Shown here one piece after another: positions 11,036-22,600 of a stretch of DNA of 64,000 bases (position 1 is its first letter; every line of letters begins with the position of its first letter). The notes beneath the pieces are model-generated. The model worked only from the letters and a program-made list of their open reading frames with translations. It was not told where the DNA came from and made no database searches. The position numbers were made by a program, and so were the translations under genes. The stretch lies in the NCBI GenBank assembly GCA_026120185.1, contig JANUWF010001614.1:2405501-2469500 (forward strand). Direction: 5' to 3'. The DNA comes from Voacanga thouarsii. Lineage: Eukaryota > Streptophyta > Magnoliopsida > Gentianales > Apocynaceae.

Positions 11036-11563
11036 TGTTGATTTTTTGGCTTTCTTTTTATCCCACATTGTTTTTTGACAAAAGATTTCACCAACCTGGT
11101 GCCTATATAATAAGGCTTGTTTGGCTTTGTAAAGTACACCAACACCAACAATCTCTTCTCTCACATATAAATAAAAGTGGGCTGCTTGAGTGGTGCTTGG
11201 AGATTAGGAAATTTTGGCCGAACTCCGTTTATCAATTCTAGGTGTGTTCTTTTCATTATTTTCGCATTTATTTATTGTTATTATTATAGTTTCTTTTTAG
11301 TTGTAATATTGTGTTCAATATTAATTGTCGGGTTTATTTGTGGTGTTTTGTACTGTTCATTTGGGTGTATTTTACTGTTCACGTGTATGTATTATTTATG
11401 TATACATGGGTGTAGGTTGTGATAATACACCGTGTACATAAGTTTTAATAAGAGACTAGAATTTAAGAGAGACAATGTCTCTTCTAGCTTTTTCTTAGGA
11501 ACTATTGAAACGGTTCATTTCACTAATCGTTTTAGAAGAAAATTTTACTCAATTTTCCCAACA
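11036..11563 (+). repeat. 3' LTR of plus-strand copia fragment (copy A), 528 bp
   Basis: Begins TGTTGATTTTTTGG and ends TTTTCCCAACA, giving the inverted TGTTG/CAACA ends expected of an LTR. It is preceded by a polypurine tract and RNase H. A TATA-like box 'cctatataat' is at about 11102-11111. The same LTR at 48946-49472 is 527 bp. The flank after it (ttcgtggagtcg...) is also shared with copy C and does not look like a tRNA-Met PBS, so this is a 3' LTR with host flank. Confidence 0.8.
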
Positions 11564-11869
11564 TTCGTGGAGTCGGATCTGAGTATTTGTTAAGAAACGG
11601 CTGAAGAACGGAGAGGAAGAGGCAAGTAAGAATGGCTGAAGAAACGGGGTTTGAAATAATTTAGGATCTAAGTATTTGTTAAGAAAGAAGCGCCAACACT
11701 AAGGAGGGAATTTGCCAATTTGGTGTCTTCTTTTGCTTTAAAAAAAAAAGCGTTATTTTTTTTAATTTGCAAATTTTTTTACTTCAAATTTTAACCATAT
11801 AAATCAAAACACCATGATTTAAATATATAAAATAATTACAAAATAATAATTATTTACAAATATACATAA

Positions 11870-11910
<41 letters not shown>

Positions 11911-12205
11911 TATATTTGTGATATTGTTTAACTATAAACTATTTATGAATAGAAAATATGAATAATTTTTAATAATTTAATAAAATTATAAAATATATAA
12001 AATTCTATAATTTTTGCATTATTACAATGATATTATTTTATTTTAATAAAATTGTAAATATAAATTTTTTATAACAAGAAATTTATACGGTTTGAAAGTG
12101 AATATGTTCCTAATTTTTCATATAATATATTGTATTATGATATAGCTATGACATAAGATTGTCCTAACAAATAAGTATGAAATTATATATACCTTAGAAA
12201 GAGTC
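11564..12205. repeat. Flank shared with copy C, with (TA)n tract
   Basis: Noncoding AT-rich DNA, still homologous to 49473-50125. It contains a (TA)n tract at about 11873-11907, longer in copy C (about 49788-49829). It also holds two partial repeats of 'gtatttgttaagaaa' (about 11584 and 11662). Homology between copies A and C ends at about 12205, after 'ttagaaagagtcc'. Since the shared sequence runs past the LTR, A and C are segmental copies and not separate insertions. Confidence 0.75.
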
Positions 12206-13644
12206 CATGAAGTTAATTGCTGACTAATGAAGGAATATAAATTATGAAAGAGATTGATGCTTCATATGCTAACTACCATGCTTTTAATAATTGGCTACAT
12301 TTGGTGGTGAAGAGATATTTGGATTAATGGGATCTCTTTTACCGAGATAGCAGACTATTATTACCATAGAATTGTTTCTTGGTAGTCACCCAAGGAAATA
12401 AACCTAAAGAAGGCTATTGTAAGATGCCTATAAGAGAAATGGAAAAAAGTTTCTATTCCGTAGATAAAGATAATTTTGGTACATGATCCTGCTTGAATGA
12501 AGTATTGATAGTTATTTTATTCGTAAATGAAAGATAAGAAAAATGAGCCCCATTTTCTTAATTCTTGTTCTGGAAATACAATTGAATGTCTTTTAGTTAC
12601 AAAAGCTAAAACTCATCTTCAATAAAGTTAGAAATGTAGACTTTTGTTTTATCCTCTGTGTCAAATATGACTAAGTAATACAGAGATCTTGTGAACAATT
12701 AGGGGAATTATCTTTAGATTGCCTCTTTTTAAAATGAGATAAATCAGTGGTGTAAGAGTTATTAGTTGGGAATATTCTATTTTCAAGTCTTTAGATCTTT
12801 CTTTATTCATGAGATGTGCATTGAATGCCCTTTTCCTCTTTTTCTCCTTATGATCTAATAGGATGGCAAAATAAATTGTTGTCAGTTTTGTTCATGTTCC
12901 ATTTCATAATTCTCCCCACCAACCCCTGTCCCATCATAGAGAGGGACTTGTGCTACATTGGAATAATTTATGTATATAATGATGGAAACACAGGAATATC
13001 CACAAGGAGGCCAATTCATTTTCTAATTGGCTTGTGACTACTGCTATTTGGTTACCTTATCTTATTTTTCATGAGTATTTGTTGTACTTGACCAATCTTA
13101 AGTTCATTTTTTTTTTTTTTTAATCTCAAAGTGTCATTAAGATAGAAACAATACTATTTTCCCTTTCATATTGAGGGATGTTATTGTTGGGGGATATATC
13201 TAAGCATTGAAAGAAGAATTTAGAAGATGAAAATTAGGCAATTTATCTTAGATTTTAGTATTTTAAGCCTAATCCTACTGATGATACACTACTAGTAATT
13301 TTGTAAATTTCCAAGCCACTTGATATACTTGTATCATTGGCTAAAGAAAACAAAAATTATCCTAGCGATGCTAATTTCTTGTCCATTTTCTTTCTCTTTC
13401 ATCTTAGCCAACTAATTTCTACAGAAGATGTGTTACTCATTTTCATGACATGGCATAGGCAACATGAATCATTTTTCTCCAATCAGCCTTATTTGGTCTA
13501 AGAATCCCCTGTTGTATTCCCTTTTGCCTTAACACATATTTTGTGCATTAAATTACTTTTGCCTTTTCTGATTTGCATTTTTTAAAGAAAATTTAAATAC
13601 TATTATCATTGCATGTTGTGTTGATACTTTTTTTGGATTTGTAG
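12206..13644. other. Unassigned low-copy-looking DNA
   Basis: No recognisable retroelement or protein. Composition is less monotonous than the surrounding repeats. Pyrimidine-rich stretches (for example 12826-12850) and the acceptor-like end at 13644 would suit an intron of the candidate gene whose last exon follows. Isolated short open frames (such as 12825-13037) have no coding character. A CACTAC sequence at 13287 was considered as a transposon end but is unsupported. Confidence 0.3.
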
Positions 13645-13776
13645 AAATGTGGAAAACTAGAGGAGCAGATAGAATTGCCGAAGCAGAAGTTATGGTTAAT
13701 TTATCAAGAAGAAGCATTCACTAGAAAACCTACCAAACAGCTTGCTCCCATGGAAGGAAGTTCCAGGTCACGGTAA
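13645..13776 (+). CDS. Candidate terminal exon of a cellular gene (43 codons)
   Basis: A pyrimidine-rich tract 'ctttttttggatttgtag' ending in AG at 13644 is followed by an open stretch that ends at TAA 13774-13776. It encodes a hydrophilic peptide including 'CGKLEEQIELPKQKLWLIY' and 'EEAFTRKPTKQLAP', which looks like real protein and not translated repeat DNA. A possible 3' UTR follows, with AATAAA at 14032-14037, just before the transposon end. I do not recognise the family. Upstream exons are not identifiable here, so this may be a gene fragment, possibly one captured by the neighbouring CACTA element. The frame was chosen because it is open from the splice site to a stop. Confidence 0.35.
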   Translation, partial: KCGKLEEQIELPKQKLWLIYQEEAFTRKPTKQLAPMEGSSRSR

Positions 13777-14031
13777 AGCAGGAGCCTTTGTGGAACAAAC
13801 TCGGGTTTATAGTTGTGTTGGAAGATGTTACATCAAATAGGTGCTTTTGCTTAGGGTGATATTGTCCTTGGTCTAAGTTCTATGTTTCGCTAAGGTTTCA
13901 TTTTTTTTGTACTAAAGTCCTATTGACTAAATTCTATATCCATATTCAGTTTTGTAACTGTTTAGTGACAACAAGACTGTAATCTATTTGTCATTATTTC
14001 ATTTTAGAACCCTCAGTAATTATTAAGAATT

Positions 14032-14037
14032 AATAAA
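14032..14037 (+). terminator. Possible polyadenylation signal AATAAA
   Basis: AATAAA lies about 255 bp downstream of the stop codon of the candidate terminal exon. It is supported only by position; such hexamers are common in AT-rich DNA. Confidence 0.25.
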
Positions 14038-14039
14038 TA

Positions 14040-14736
14040 TTTTGTTACGCCTTAAACGTCACCTATTCGAGTGATGATTATACTAACGTAACAATACATC
14101 AAAATATTTACAATAGTATGCGACACTTTCATTTTAGTGACGTTCTTTTTTAATAATTAGTGACAGAAATTACACCATCTATTTGCAAGATGTGTTTTCA
14201 TTTTTGTCATTAAGAGTTAAATATTCATCTCGTATTTTCTTAAAATTCATATTATTTAGTAATGTTCTTTTTCTAACAATGGGTGACAAAAATTAAGCCA
14301 TGTATTTGTGTGATGTTTTCATTTTTGTCATTAATAGTTGAAAATTCAGCTCATATTTCGTGTCAATCTATTGTATTTGGTGCAGTTCTTTTTTAATAAT
14401 GCGTGATGAAAATTACGCCACCTATTCATGTGACGTTTTTCATTTTTGTTATGAATAGTTGAATATTTAACTCATGTTCTATGACGATCTAAGATATTTT
14501 GTGACAATTCATAAGCTATTTTATGATGAAACTAAACTTCACAAAAGCATAGCTATAACGTGACGTTTTTATGATACGTTACGCATTGTTTATCAATTTG
14601 TGACAAATATCTATATCATCACTGTATATTTTTAGTGATAGTGAAAAGGTGATGATCAATTTGACGATAAAAAAAAAATATTAAACATTATGTGACGTTA
14701 ATGGGTGTGCCACTAATCATCAATTATGGTGTAGTG
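14040..14736 (+). mobile_element. CACTA (En/Spm-type) transposon right end with subterminal tandem repeats
   Basis: The segment ends in TGGTGTAGTG (14727-14736), the complement of a CACTACACCA terminus. It is filled with subterminal 'tgacgt/gtgacg' motifs in both orientations (for example about 14137, 14433, 14560, 14692), typical of transposase-binding subterminal regions. Three tandem units of about 121 bp begin near 14136, 14258 and 14379, with a degenerate fourth from about 14499. A matching left terminus and 3-bp target duplication were not found, so it is truncated or the left end is diverged. No transposase coding is visible. Confidence 0.6.
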
Positions 14737-15333
14737 AAATGGCTCATTTTTGAAACATGCGGCAATAGTGTTGAAAAATTTTAATTTTCCAAACCATGCC
14801 TCAGTTTTCTAAACAAATCTTGATTTTTAGATTTTTCATATCAAACGTAATGCAGTTTCCAAGAAAATCTGAGGAAACTCAGTTGTAGAGTTGTTTTCAG
14901 TGGAAAAATGAAATGAAATCAAAGCATAGAATGATTATTTTTTGCATTTATGAATTGAAGAAATCATTATTACACATTGGACTTATTGAGTGATTTTTCG
15001 CTTACACCTATATTTTCTGCTATTTTCCTAGGAGCCAGAGTAGGGACTCGGCCTATTTGAAGATAGTACAGTATTTGAGACTAGGACACTACGACTTTGT
15101 ACATATAGTGTTTTCATTCTATTCTAAGCAGGTTTTGTACTATGTACTATATATATTTTTTAGTTGTATATGTTGTTATACACTTTCGATAGCTTTACTA
15201 CTTTTGCTATCATATTTATTTCTTTATTGTAGACTCTGATTGTTATAAAGACCCCTTGTCTGAGCAACCAGATGGGGAAAACCCCCCAAAGATATTTTGC
15301 ACTTCCAAACTACTTTCTAGTAGGGGTGTTACA
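14737..15333 (+). repeat. Gypsy LTR fragment, 3' end
   Basis: The part from about 14930 ends in 'taggggtgttaca' (15333) and contains 'ttataaagaccccttgtc' (about 15243-15260), which is shared with the end of the 4.27-kb solo LTR at 62465. This marks it as the 3' end of a related Ty3/gypsy (Tekay/Del-like) LTR. The 5' part is missing, cut off at or after the CACTA end. 14737-14930 shows nothing recognisable. Confidence 0.6.
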
Positions 15334-16020
15334 ACTTGTATTTACTAAATTAGAATAGGCTAGACTGGAGTGTTCTTATCAGGAAATTTAGGTAGTTCAA
15401 ATTTTGAATAACTTGATAAAATCTTCTCAAATTTTAAATATCCCTGGAGGTTTAAAACCCCCCTCTTTCTTAGTTAAACTAGTTTGTTTCAAGGTAAGAA
15501 GAATTTTCTCATGCGTTTCCCTAAAGAAGCTGACCAACACAAGTTGAAAGGATGTAGGAGAATTAAATTAAAGGACAAAGAAAATAAATCATGTTTATGA
15601 TAAATGGGAATAAAATAGGAGTCCAACTTTCCAAATATTTTCTTGATAAGCCACCTTTCCAATTCTAGGAATTTAAATATCAATGTGGTGGCTAATCATG
15701 AAAGGAACCGGCCAAAACTGAAAAGAAGACAAGAAAATGTGGAAACTTAGTAACAACTAGGTTTTGAACTTTGGTTGCTAGGAAAGATGCCCAAAGCTCT
15801 AACCATTAGACTACATCAATTCTTGTGTTCACTTATTTCCATTAAAACCATTTTCACCCCTAACTTAACACACTACACCAAATATTAACACATAAAAAAG
15901 CTTATGCACACTACCAAAATAGTTTCCTCTCTTACTAAGTAACTCTATCAAACCACAAACGCACTCTATTAATGCATGTACCCTTCTATTTCTAAGGGTG
16001 GTTTGGGGTAGGGTATTACA
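15334..16020 (-). repeat. Gypsy LTR 5' part, minus strand
   Basis: The plus strand ends with 'ggggtagggtattaca' at 16020, so the minus strand begins TGTAATACCC, like TGTGAAACCCC of the solo LTR at 58197. As in that LTR, a tRNA-like A-box/B-box unit sits about 200-260 bp inside the start. The segment stops at about 15334, against the end of an oppositely oriented LTR piece. CACTACACCA occurs by itself at 15871-15880 within it. Confidence 0.5.
15757..15817 (-). other. tRNA-like A-box/B-box unit in gypsy LTR
   Basis: On the minus strand the sequence contains 'tagtctaatggttagagc' (A-box-like) and, about 30 bp on, 'aagttcaaaacct' (B-box-like). The spacing suits an internal Pol III promoter, but no cloverleaf can be drawn, so it is not a tRNA gene. 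A similar unit is at 58447-58505. Confidence 0.45.
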
Positions 16021-16599
16021 CCCTATCTATTCACCTTAAAAAACAAAGCTTCTTTAAATATGTAATAAATATAAAAAAGAATAACTCTAATTCTCAAGAC
16101 TTAAATCAACTTTCCAGCAAAAATAAAAAAGTAGCCCTAAAACTTCAACAAAATAAATAACACTCTATCAATTTAATATAAATATCCTTGGTAAGAATAA
16201 CACCAATCCCTCCCCCACATTTATTGTGTATGACCTATTATGTTCTTTGGTATATTGGTTGTGAAATATGAATAATTCTAATAATTATACTTAATAATTA
16301 GAATTAATTTTTAAATTTTAATTATTAAATCCATATTTAGCATATCATGAGCAGAATTTAGGAATGCATCCGACCGCCAAAAAGTCTAGAAAGTCAAGTA
16401 GCTTGACATGAAATTTTCAATAGCAAAATATTAGTGCAATAAACACCGATTCCAACCCCTCTAAGTTTCTCTTTTCCCACATCTCTTGACTGATTAAGTA
16501 GAGGGTTGGCATAAATGGTTTGCTTTGGGTCTACTCTCTTTTAGGGTTGTTTCACGACATTCACATTTTTTTTTTACAACCTTATGCCCCAAGAAATCT
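16021..16599. other. Unassigned AT-rich DNA
   Basis: No gene or clear element feature. It lies between the minus-strand LTR start at 16020 and the minus-strand gag remnant, so it may be decayed internal sequence of that element. Confidence 0.3.
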
Positions 16600-17097
16600 C
16601 TTATATGCTAATTTGTGGGATAAGTAGCTTTGGTGTGTCTATAGGTGAAATTTTACTACCTTGCAACTTATCCTTCCTCCATTGTGGCTCATTAGGACAA
16701 TTGTAAAAGTAATGGCCTTTTTCCTAACAATTAGAGCAATCATACTCTTTCTTCTTTTGCACATACTCTCTCTTTTGTTTGCACTCCATTATTTGAGTAA
16801 TTTTACAATCTATCCTTTGCTCTCTTTAGAGGTCCACCTACAAGAATTCCATCACTCTCATAATCTATACACCTAATTCTTCCATTTTCACATCCACCAT
16901 TTCTATCTCCACTAGTGCTTCGCTCTTCATCACAATCATACAATAATTTACAATTATCTTCACATTCTTCATAGTCCCATTCTTCCTCATTATAGTCAAC
17001 ACATTTTTCCTCTACTTGAACATGACATTTTATAGAAACTACTTACTTCAACTTGAGCAAACATAGAAGACAAATCACATGAACTCTCACAAACCAT
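16600..17097 (-). pseudogene. Retrotransposon gag-like remnant with zinc knuckle
   Basis: Minus-strand reading from ATG 17097-17095 gives 'MVCESSCDLSSMFAQVE', then after a frame change an acidic, Cys-containing stretch ('EEEWDYEECEDNCKLLYDCD'). At 16747-16692 follows a zinc knuckle 'CSNC-x4-HYFYNC' of C-x2-C-x4-H-x4-C form, with a stop inside it. A PBS and LTR lie upstream on the same strand (17896-18896), which supports a gag identity. The lineage, probably gypsy, cannot be decided. Several stops and shifts make it nonfunctional. Confidence 0.5.
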
Positions 17098-17895
17098 TTT
17101 ATTTTTGTTTGAAGAGAAATTTTGAGTAGAAAATCACAGAAGAAAAGTTTTCACTTCACACCCTCACGTGTTTAGGACTCAAAAAATGTCACTCAACCCT
17201 GGTGTTTACACTCTTTTTTAGCTTTTACAATAATGCGCTCACCCTTTTCCCCTTTTCAATCCACTCAAGTGCTTCCTAAGCTCAAGACTAATTCAAAGAG
17301 AAACAAACTTTCTAATGGCTACAAGAATGATTTACCTCACTAAGAATAATCTACTATGCTAGGAGACAATATAGTTCATGAATGGATGCTTGAGATAGTC
17401 ATGTATGAGCAATCATAAGTCATTGATGCAATATATCAAACAGCATGTATGCACATCGTAACTCAAGGGGTTTCAAAAAGTTTCACACTTGTGACAACCT
17501 AAAAACTTAAGAATCTCATGAAAAATTAATCCCCAATGATTATACTAACATCAAGGAATAATTTCTCAACAAGTAAAAGTAAAAAATATGAGCTTTATAG
17601 TTCACAAATTTAGTATGAAAATGAGTTATGGGATTTGTTGTGTCCATAAATTCTTACAACAAATAGACTCAATAAACTTCAAATTTTCTACAATTTTAAT
17701 CCTCAAATAGCTATCCAATCATAGATCCAACATGTAAGGTCAATTTCACATCAAGTTCATGGCACATTATTAAGTTTTAAGCCTTAAAAAATAGTCCCAA
17801 AATAAGTGATGAAAGTCTGAAAATTTTGACAATTCCTGAAGAAAATTGTACTTTTGCCCAAAGAAATTTGTATTGATTAAAATCAATACAATCTT
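17098..17895 (-). repeat. Leader between PBS and gag remnant
   Basis: Noncoding DNA between the minus-strand PBS and the gag-like ATG. It contains no recognisable coding sequence and reads as an untranslated leader of the same element. Confidence 0.4.
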
Positions 17896-17907
17896 GCTTT
17901 GATACCA
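17896..17907 (-). promoter_or_regulatory. Primer-binding site (tRNA-Met type)
   Basis: The minus strand reads TGGTATCAAAGC, one change from the usual TGGTATCAGAGC complementary to the 3' end of initiator tRNA-Met. It follows an LTR end '...ccatatca' with a 3-bp spacer, the standard 5' LTR layout. Confidence 0.75.
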
Positions 17908-17910
17908 CAT

Positions 17911-18896
17911 TGATATGGCATAAAATGCGGAAGCCTCTTGATTTTGAAAATAAGAACCCTAGAGTTGGTCATCAAACTCTCTACCAAATTCACACACACA
18001 AATGAAATAAATGCAAATACAATTAACCTTATGAGATTTAGTGAATCTAGCCTACTTCAAAATACCTAAATGCCCTAATCTATCAAGAGATTAGAATAAA
18101 AAGATGGGATTTTGAGGTACCCAAAAACTCAACCTGTTAAGAATACTGGAGAAAATACTAGCACCTAAGATTAGAGAAAAAGATTTAGATTATCCTTTTG
18201 AAGTTTAGAGAGATGGAATCAAAGGTAGGACTAAGCCATTTGATTTGGTTTGAAATGGGAATCACCCTTTACACACTCTCTAGAAAGAATTTGGTTTCTT
18301 TACCAAAAATATTCTAAATCTCAAAAGTCTATCTATTGCAAGAGTAATGAGGTATATATAATGATAATAAATTAAACCTAACAAATGGGAGATGTAATCT
18401 CAACCATTCATCTCCTAAGTCCAAAATACACCTATTACAAGTCAAAAGTCGTGAGAATTAAATTCAAAACAAAATAAAATAAAACAAGAAAAATTAGTGA
18501 AACAGGCCATTGCCCGAAGTGACTTGGTGCCAGGTCAACTGGATGGGCCTAGCACCGGGTTGGTGCTGTCAAAACTAGCCAACAGGCTGAGAGGTCCTGG
18601 TGCCAGGTAGGCTTGCTGGGCTTAGCACCGAGCCTGTACTATTCTCCACACAGTCGGCTTTTCTTGTCCTTTCAGCTTCTTCTTGCGCTCCTTTGGCCCT
18701 CCACACCAATTGTTGCCCAAGTTTTGATTCTTAGCCTTTTTTTAATCCTCCGTTGCTTGACAAGCTTCTTCATCCTTAGCTTGGAATCTTGAAATACACC
18801 TTGAAGTCTCTTGAAAAGGAGTTTCACCTATGGAGGTGTGTGTTGTGTCTTTGTCTTCCTTTCCCCGTCTTTAGAATGGCCTTTATACCTGAGACA
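17911..18896 (-). repeat. 5' LTR of minus-strand element
   Basis: The LTR ends (minus sense) in CA at 17911, just before the PBS. A TATA-like 'cattatatatacctc' is on the minus strand at about 18351-18365. The interior at 18500-18640 has repeated 'ctggcacca / ggtgct' motifs. The start is placed near 18896 ('tgtctcagg' on the minus strand), where Tat/Athila-type sequence begins; this edge is approximate and no target duplication was found. Confidence 0.5.
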
Positions 18897-19622
18897 ATTC
18901 CTATCAATAAGTAAGGAGGAATGGTAATTTCTTATTTGATAGTTAAATCAAAACTAGTCCTTATCTTGAGTTTAAGTAGTGTGAGAGGTAAAATCTGAGT
19001 GAAAAAGAAAGAAAAATGGAAAAAAAGTGAAAAAAATAGGGAATTAAAGTGCCTGAAACTGGTTACATTCGCTTGACAAAAATAAAAGTAAGAATGACTG
19101 TGAAGAAAGAGAAAAGGAAAAAGAAAAAATGAAGAGAATTTTTAAGTGAGCATATGAAAAAAAATGCTTTGAGTTGAAAAATAAAAAGGGGTTAATACAT
19201 TGAGATAGAGCATAAAATGCACTCGTTTGAGGCTGTTATTCCCGTTTGTGTGAGAAAGTGAGAACATCGTAGTTTACCACTCAGGTGGTAGTAGTTTAGA
19301 GCCAGTTACAACTTGATATATCTTGTGATCTTGGCTTATATGAATCATGTTAGCTTGATTCTTCATTTAAGGATGGAACGAATGCTATTTAATAAGTATG
19401 ACCTTGTGGAACTTTACTTCGATGGTCATAAGTATGCTTAGTCTAATATATGAATTGGATTTGGATTGATTAAGTTGTATAAGTGTCATGTCAATTTCCT
19501 TAGTGGAAGGAGATATACTATCTTCACTATATTGGCTAGGTACTTACATGAATGTTGATGAAGTTTGAATTGTTGATGTCTTGTTTGCTCAAGGACAAGC
19601 AAAATTTTAAGTATTGGAGAAT
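18897..19622 (+). repeat. Tat/Athila-type 3' internal end with PPT
   Basis: Colinear with 2100-2764: purine-rich A/G block, 'actcgtttgaggctgtta', 'gtagtttaccac', 'atcttggcttatatgaatc', then 'ctcaaggacaagcaaaattttaa' and a purine-rich 'gtattggagaat' directly before the LTR at 19623. Noncoding. It is the 3' end of one element, distinct from the 5' internal region that follows the LTR on its other side. Confidence 0.7.
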
Positions 19623-22600
19623 TGATAGAGGTTAGATTTATCTATATTTTGGAGTATTTGTGTGGTATTTGTGTTAATTTTTAGTATAAATGGCTATTCA
19701 TTCCCACTACTTTGCCATTTTTTTTTATGCATATTTGATAAAGAGGAGTTTCCTTGGAAAGATGGTGAAAAGTAGCATAAAACTAGACTGAACTAGTAAA
19801 GGGCAGGTGGCGGTTGGGGTGACTCAGCCAGGACTAGTTCTTCCTAGAAAAAAAGAGAGAGAAAAATAGAGTAAATTGAAGGAGAAACAGAAAAGAGCTG
19901 GTGTCGTTTTATTCATATGCGGGATTTTTTTATTTTGCTAAGATCGGCAAAATTAGAGTTTAAGGCATAAAAAGGCCTTTGGAGCACTTTTTGGCAGGCA
20001 AAGACCTATATAAACAAAGGAAAAGAAGTCCAAATGATATAGATCAATAACAATCAATATAGAATAATAGATTAAAAATAATCATAGATAGATCAATAGA
20101 GATTCAAGAGAAACAGATATAGATCAAGATTAAGAGAAAATCGAGAGGTGAATTCCTTGGAAGTCACTGGAAGAGATAGGATCATTGTTCAAGATGAGAT
20201 TTCAAGGAGGAGAAGAAGAAGATTAATTTGTCTATGAGTTCCAATTCACTTTCTATTTTTTTCCAATGACACTTTTGTTTTAGTTTTTTTTTTTTTTAGG
20301 TTTTTCTATTTGATGAATTATTCATCAATTTCTAGTATTTGTTGCTTGGATTTATTGTTTAGGTTGATTTATTACATTCTTCTTTTTGTGTTCAAACTAA
20401 TTAATTTTTTATTTATTATATCTTAATTAACTTAGTGAGAGTTTAAGGGTAAAGAACTACTAATCAAAGGGTTGTTGAAATCTCCTAGAGACAGGGATGT
20501 TAAAGTCTTTCATACAGACATTGATTAGTGAGATAGAGATATCCATTAATTTTACTAGAAAAAAGGAAATATATAACTCTAAAGAGAGTGGAATCCATAT
20601 TTAAAATCCTCCATGATGTTAGATTGGTGATTAATTTAGATGAATGCTAGCTTAATCATGTAATGTTCATAAGGAATTCGATCTAAATACATGCTTGTAT
20701 TCCTTGTCTTGTTCCATGATATTCTATGGATTGATTTTGTGTAGTATAGTAGTTGTAGTTATTTCATCTTTATAGTTTTACAAGGTTAAGCAGTGGAATG
20801 AAATTGATTACTAGTACTTGCTCATTGAGGATCGATACTCATTAATTTTTGAATGCTGATTGAATATTGATTAGGATCTTGAGGAATTCTATTCAAATAC
20901 ATGTTTTTTCTTCCTTTATCTTATTCCTTGATGTTTGTTGGATAAATCATATATAAGGTTGTTTATAGTGTAGTAATTGTAATTATTCCATCTTTATTGT
21001 TTTAGTAGGCTAAACAACGGAATGAAGGTGATTAATTATACTTATTGTTGGGATGTATGCCCTCTTAGACTAGGTTTCTGATGTAAAAATTTGATTATTT
21101 TAATAAAAGAATTTATTTTTAGAAATTGTTTGTGAATTTACAATTTTATTTGTACACAATTACATTTGGAAAAGACCCATTGTGTTTATGTGGCCCATGT
21201 GAATGGAGGTCTTTCATAGTAAGGTATGGATCACGGGTTACTTAACATATAAACTTTTGTTCTTAACTGATTGATGAGAATGGGAATCTCATCATGTCTA
21301 GGTTATTATGTTGTGAATTCTAAATGGGGAATGGTTTATCTTTAGCCAGTGAGTAGTCCACTCACTTCATGACATAAGCGTATTTCAAATACGTAGAACA
21401 GGACCTGTAGTAGTGGTTTCGAAAAGTACTACATGTTAGAAACCTAGACTACTACCACTACAGCGTGGACTAGTACTCTACGACTTGAGTATGAGTTGGT
21501 GGTTTGACGAAACTGAAAGCATATACTTTGATATGCTATAGTTGAGGTTCTATCGTAGGGCCAATATACTTGTATATTGGATATGTGTGACTAGTTAGTT
21601 GAGACAAACTTGTACAAGATAGTTTCTATACTATATTGCCCCTTGTGGTTGTCTGAATGATCTAAATATCCAGGGCCCTTGGAAACATGACTTGGATGTT
21701 TGCTTTAGGGTAACTCCCTTGGAAAGTGCAAACAGTCCAGGAAGTCGTAGATCATTGGACTAGAGGCCTAAGGATGGTAGATGTCATTTAGAAAGGTGTT
21801 GGTATACTTCTTCCTCTCTGAATGTACGGCGATGTATAGAGGGGTATTTTAGTCATTACATTTGTAGGTTGGAGACTTTGCTAACGCAACACTGTCCTTG
21901 GGGTCAATATTTTCTTAAGGTGATATCAGGAAATATTTAAAATACAAAATACAGCTATTTATATGACAATGGTATTTTGGTCATTTTAGTAGCCAATGCG
22001 GTGTGTCTTTTGGTCCCCAGTGTAGACCGTGAGTCCTAATTAAATACGGCTAAGGAATTGATCTTAAATTAAATAGAATTTATTTTATTTAAGTAGCCTG
22101 AATTAATTATTGGGTTAGAATAAAATAAAGGTCCATGGAGAGAGAGAATTAATTAATTTAATTTAGTGGGTTAATTAGTTATTTAGGATTTTGGCCCAAT
22201 TTGAATAATTAAAGATTAATCTGGGACTAAACTAATATAGGCATATTAATTAGACTAGTTTATTTAGGTTGAAAAATTAATTAGTAATTGGGCCATTAGG
22301 TTGGTTCTAATTGGAATAATTAATTAAGCCCAAAAGGTTAAACTAAGAGTCCAAGTCCCAATCCAGTTTAATTTCGGATTTTATTTAGGTTAAATAGGAA
22401 GATTCAAAATAACGTCATTGTTACAGAACACACACCCTAAGAGATGGCTTCTTCTCTGTGAAAGGCCAGGCGTCTCTCTCTCTTGATCTCTCCAGAAAAA
22501 TTCTCTAGCCTGTTAGTTATTCACCAAATGGTAGTTAGGCAGGTCATATACTGGAAGACCAAGAGTTCGGCGTTCACATACATGCAAAGGCGGAGTAGGA

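Noticed and set aside
11564..11583. A PBS directly after the LTR at 11563
   Set aside because: 'ttcgtggagtcggatctgag' does not fit the tRNA-Met type site and no leader or gag follows.
13287..14736. A complete short CACTA element starting at CACTAC 13287
   Set aside because: The sequence after CACTAC does not match the right terminus beyond six bases and the flanking trinucleotides differ.
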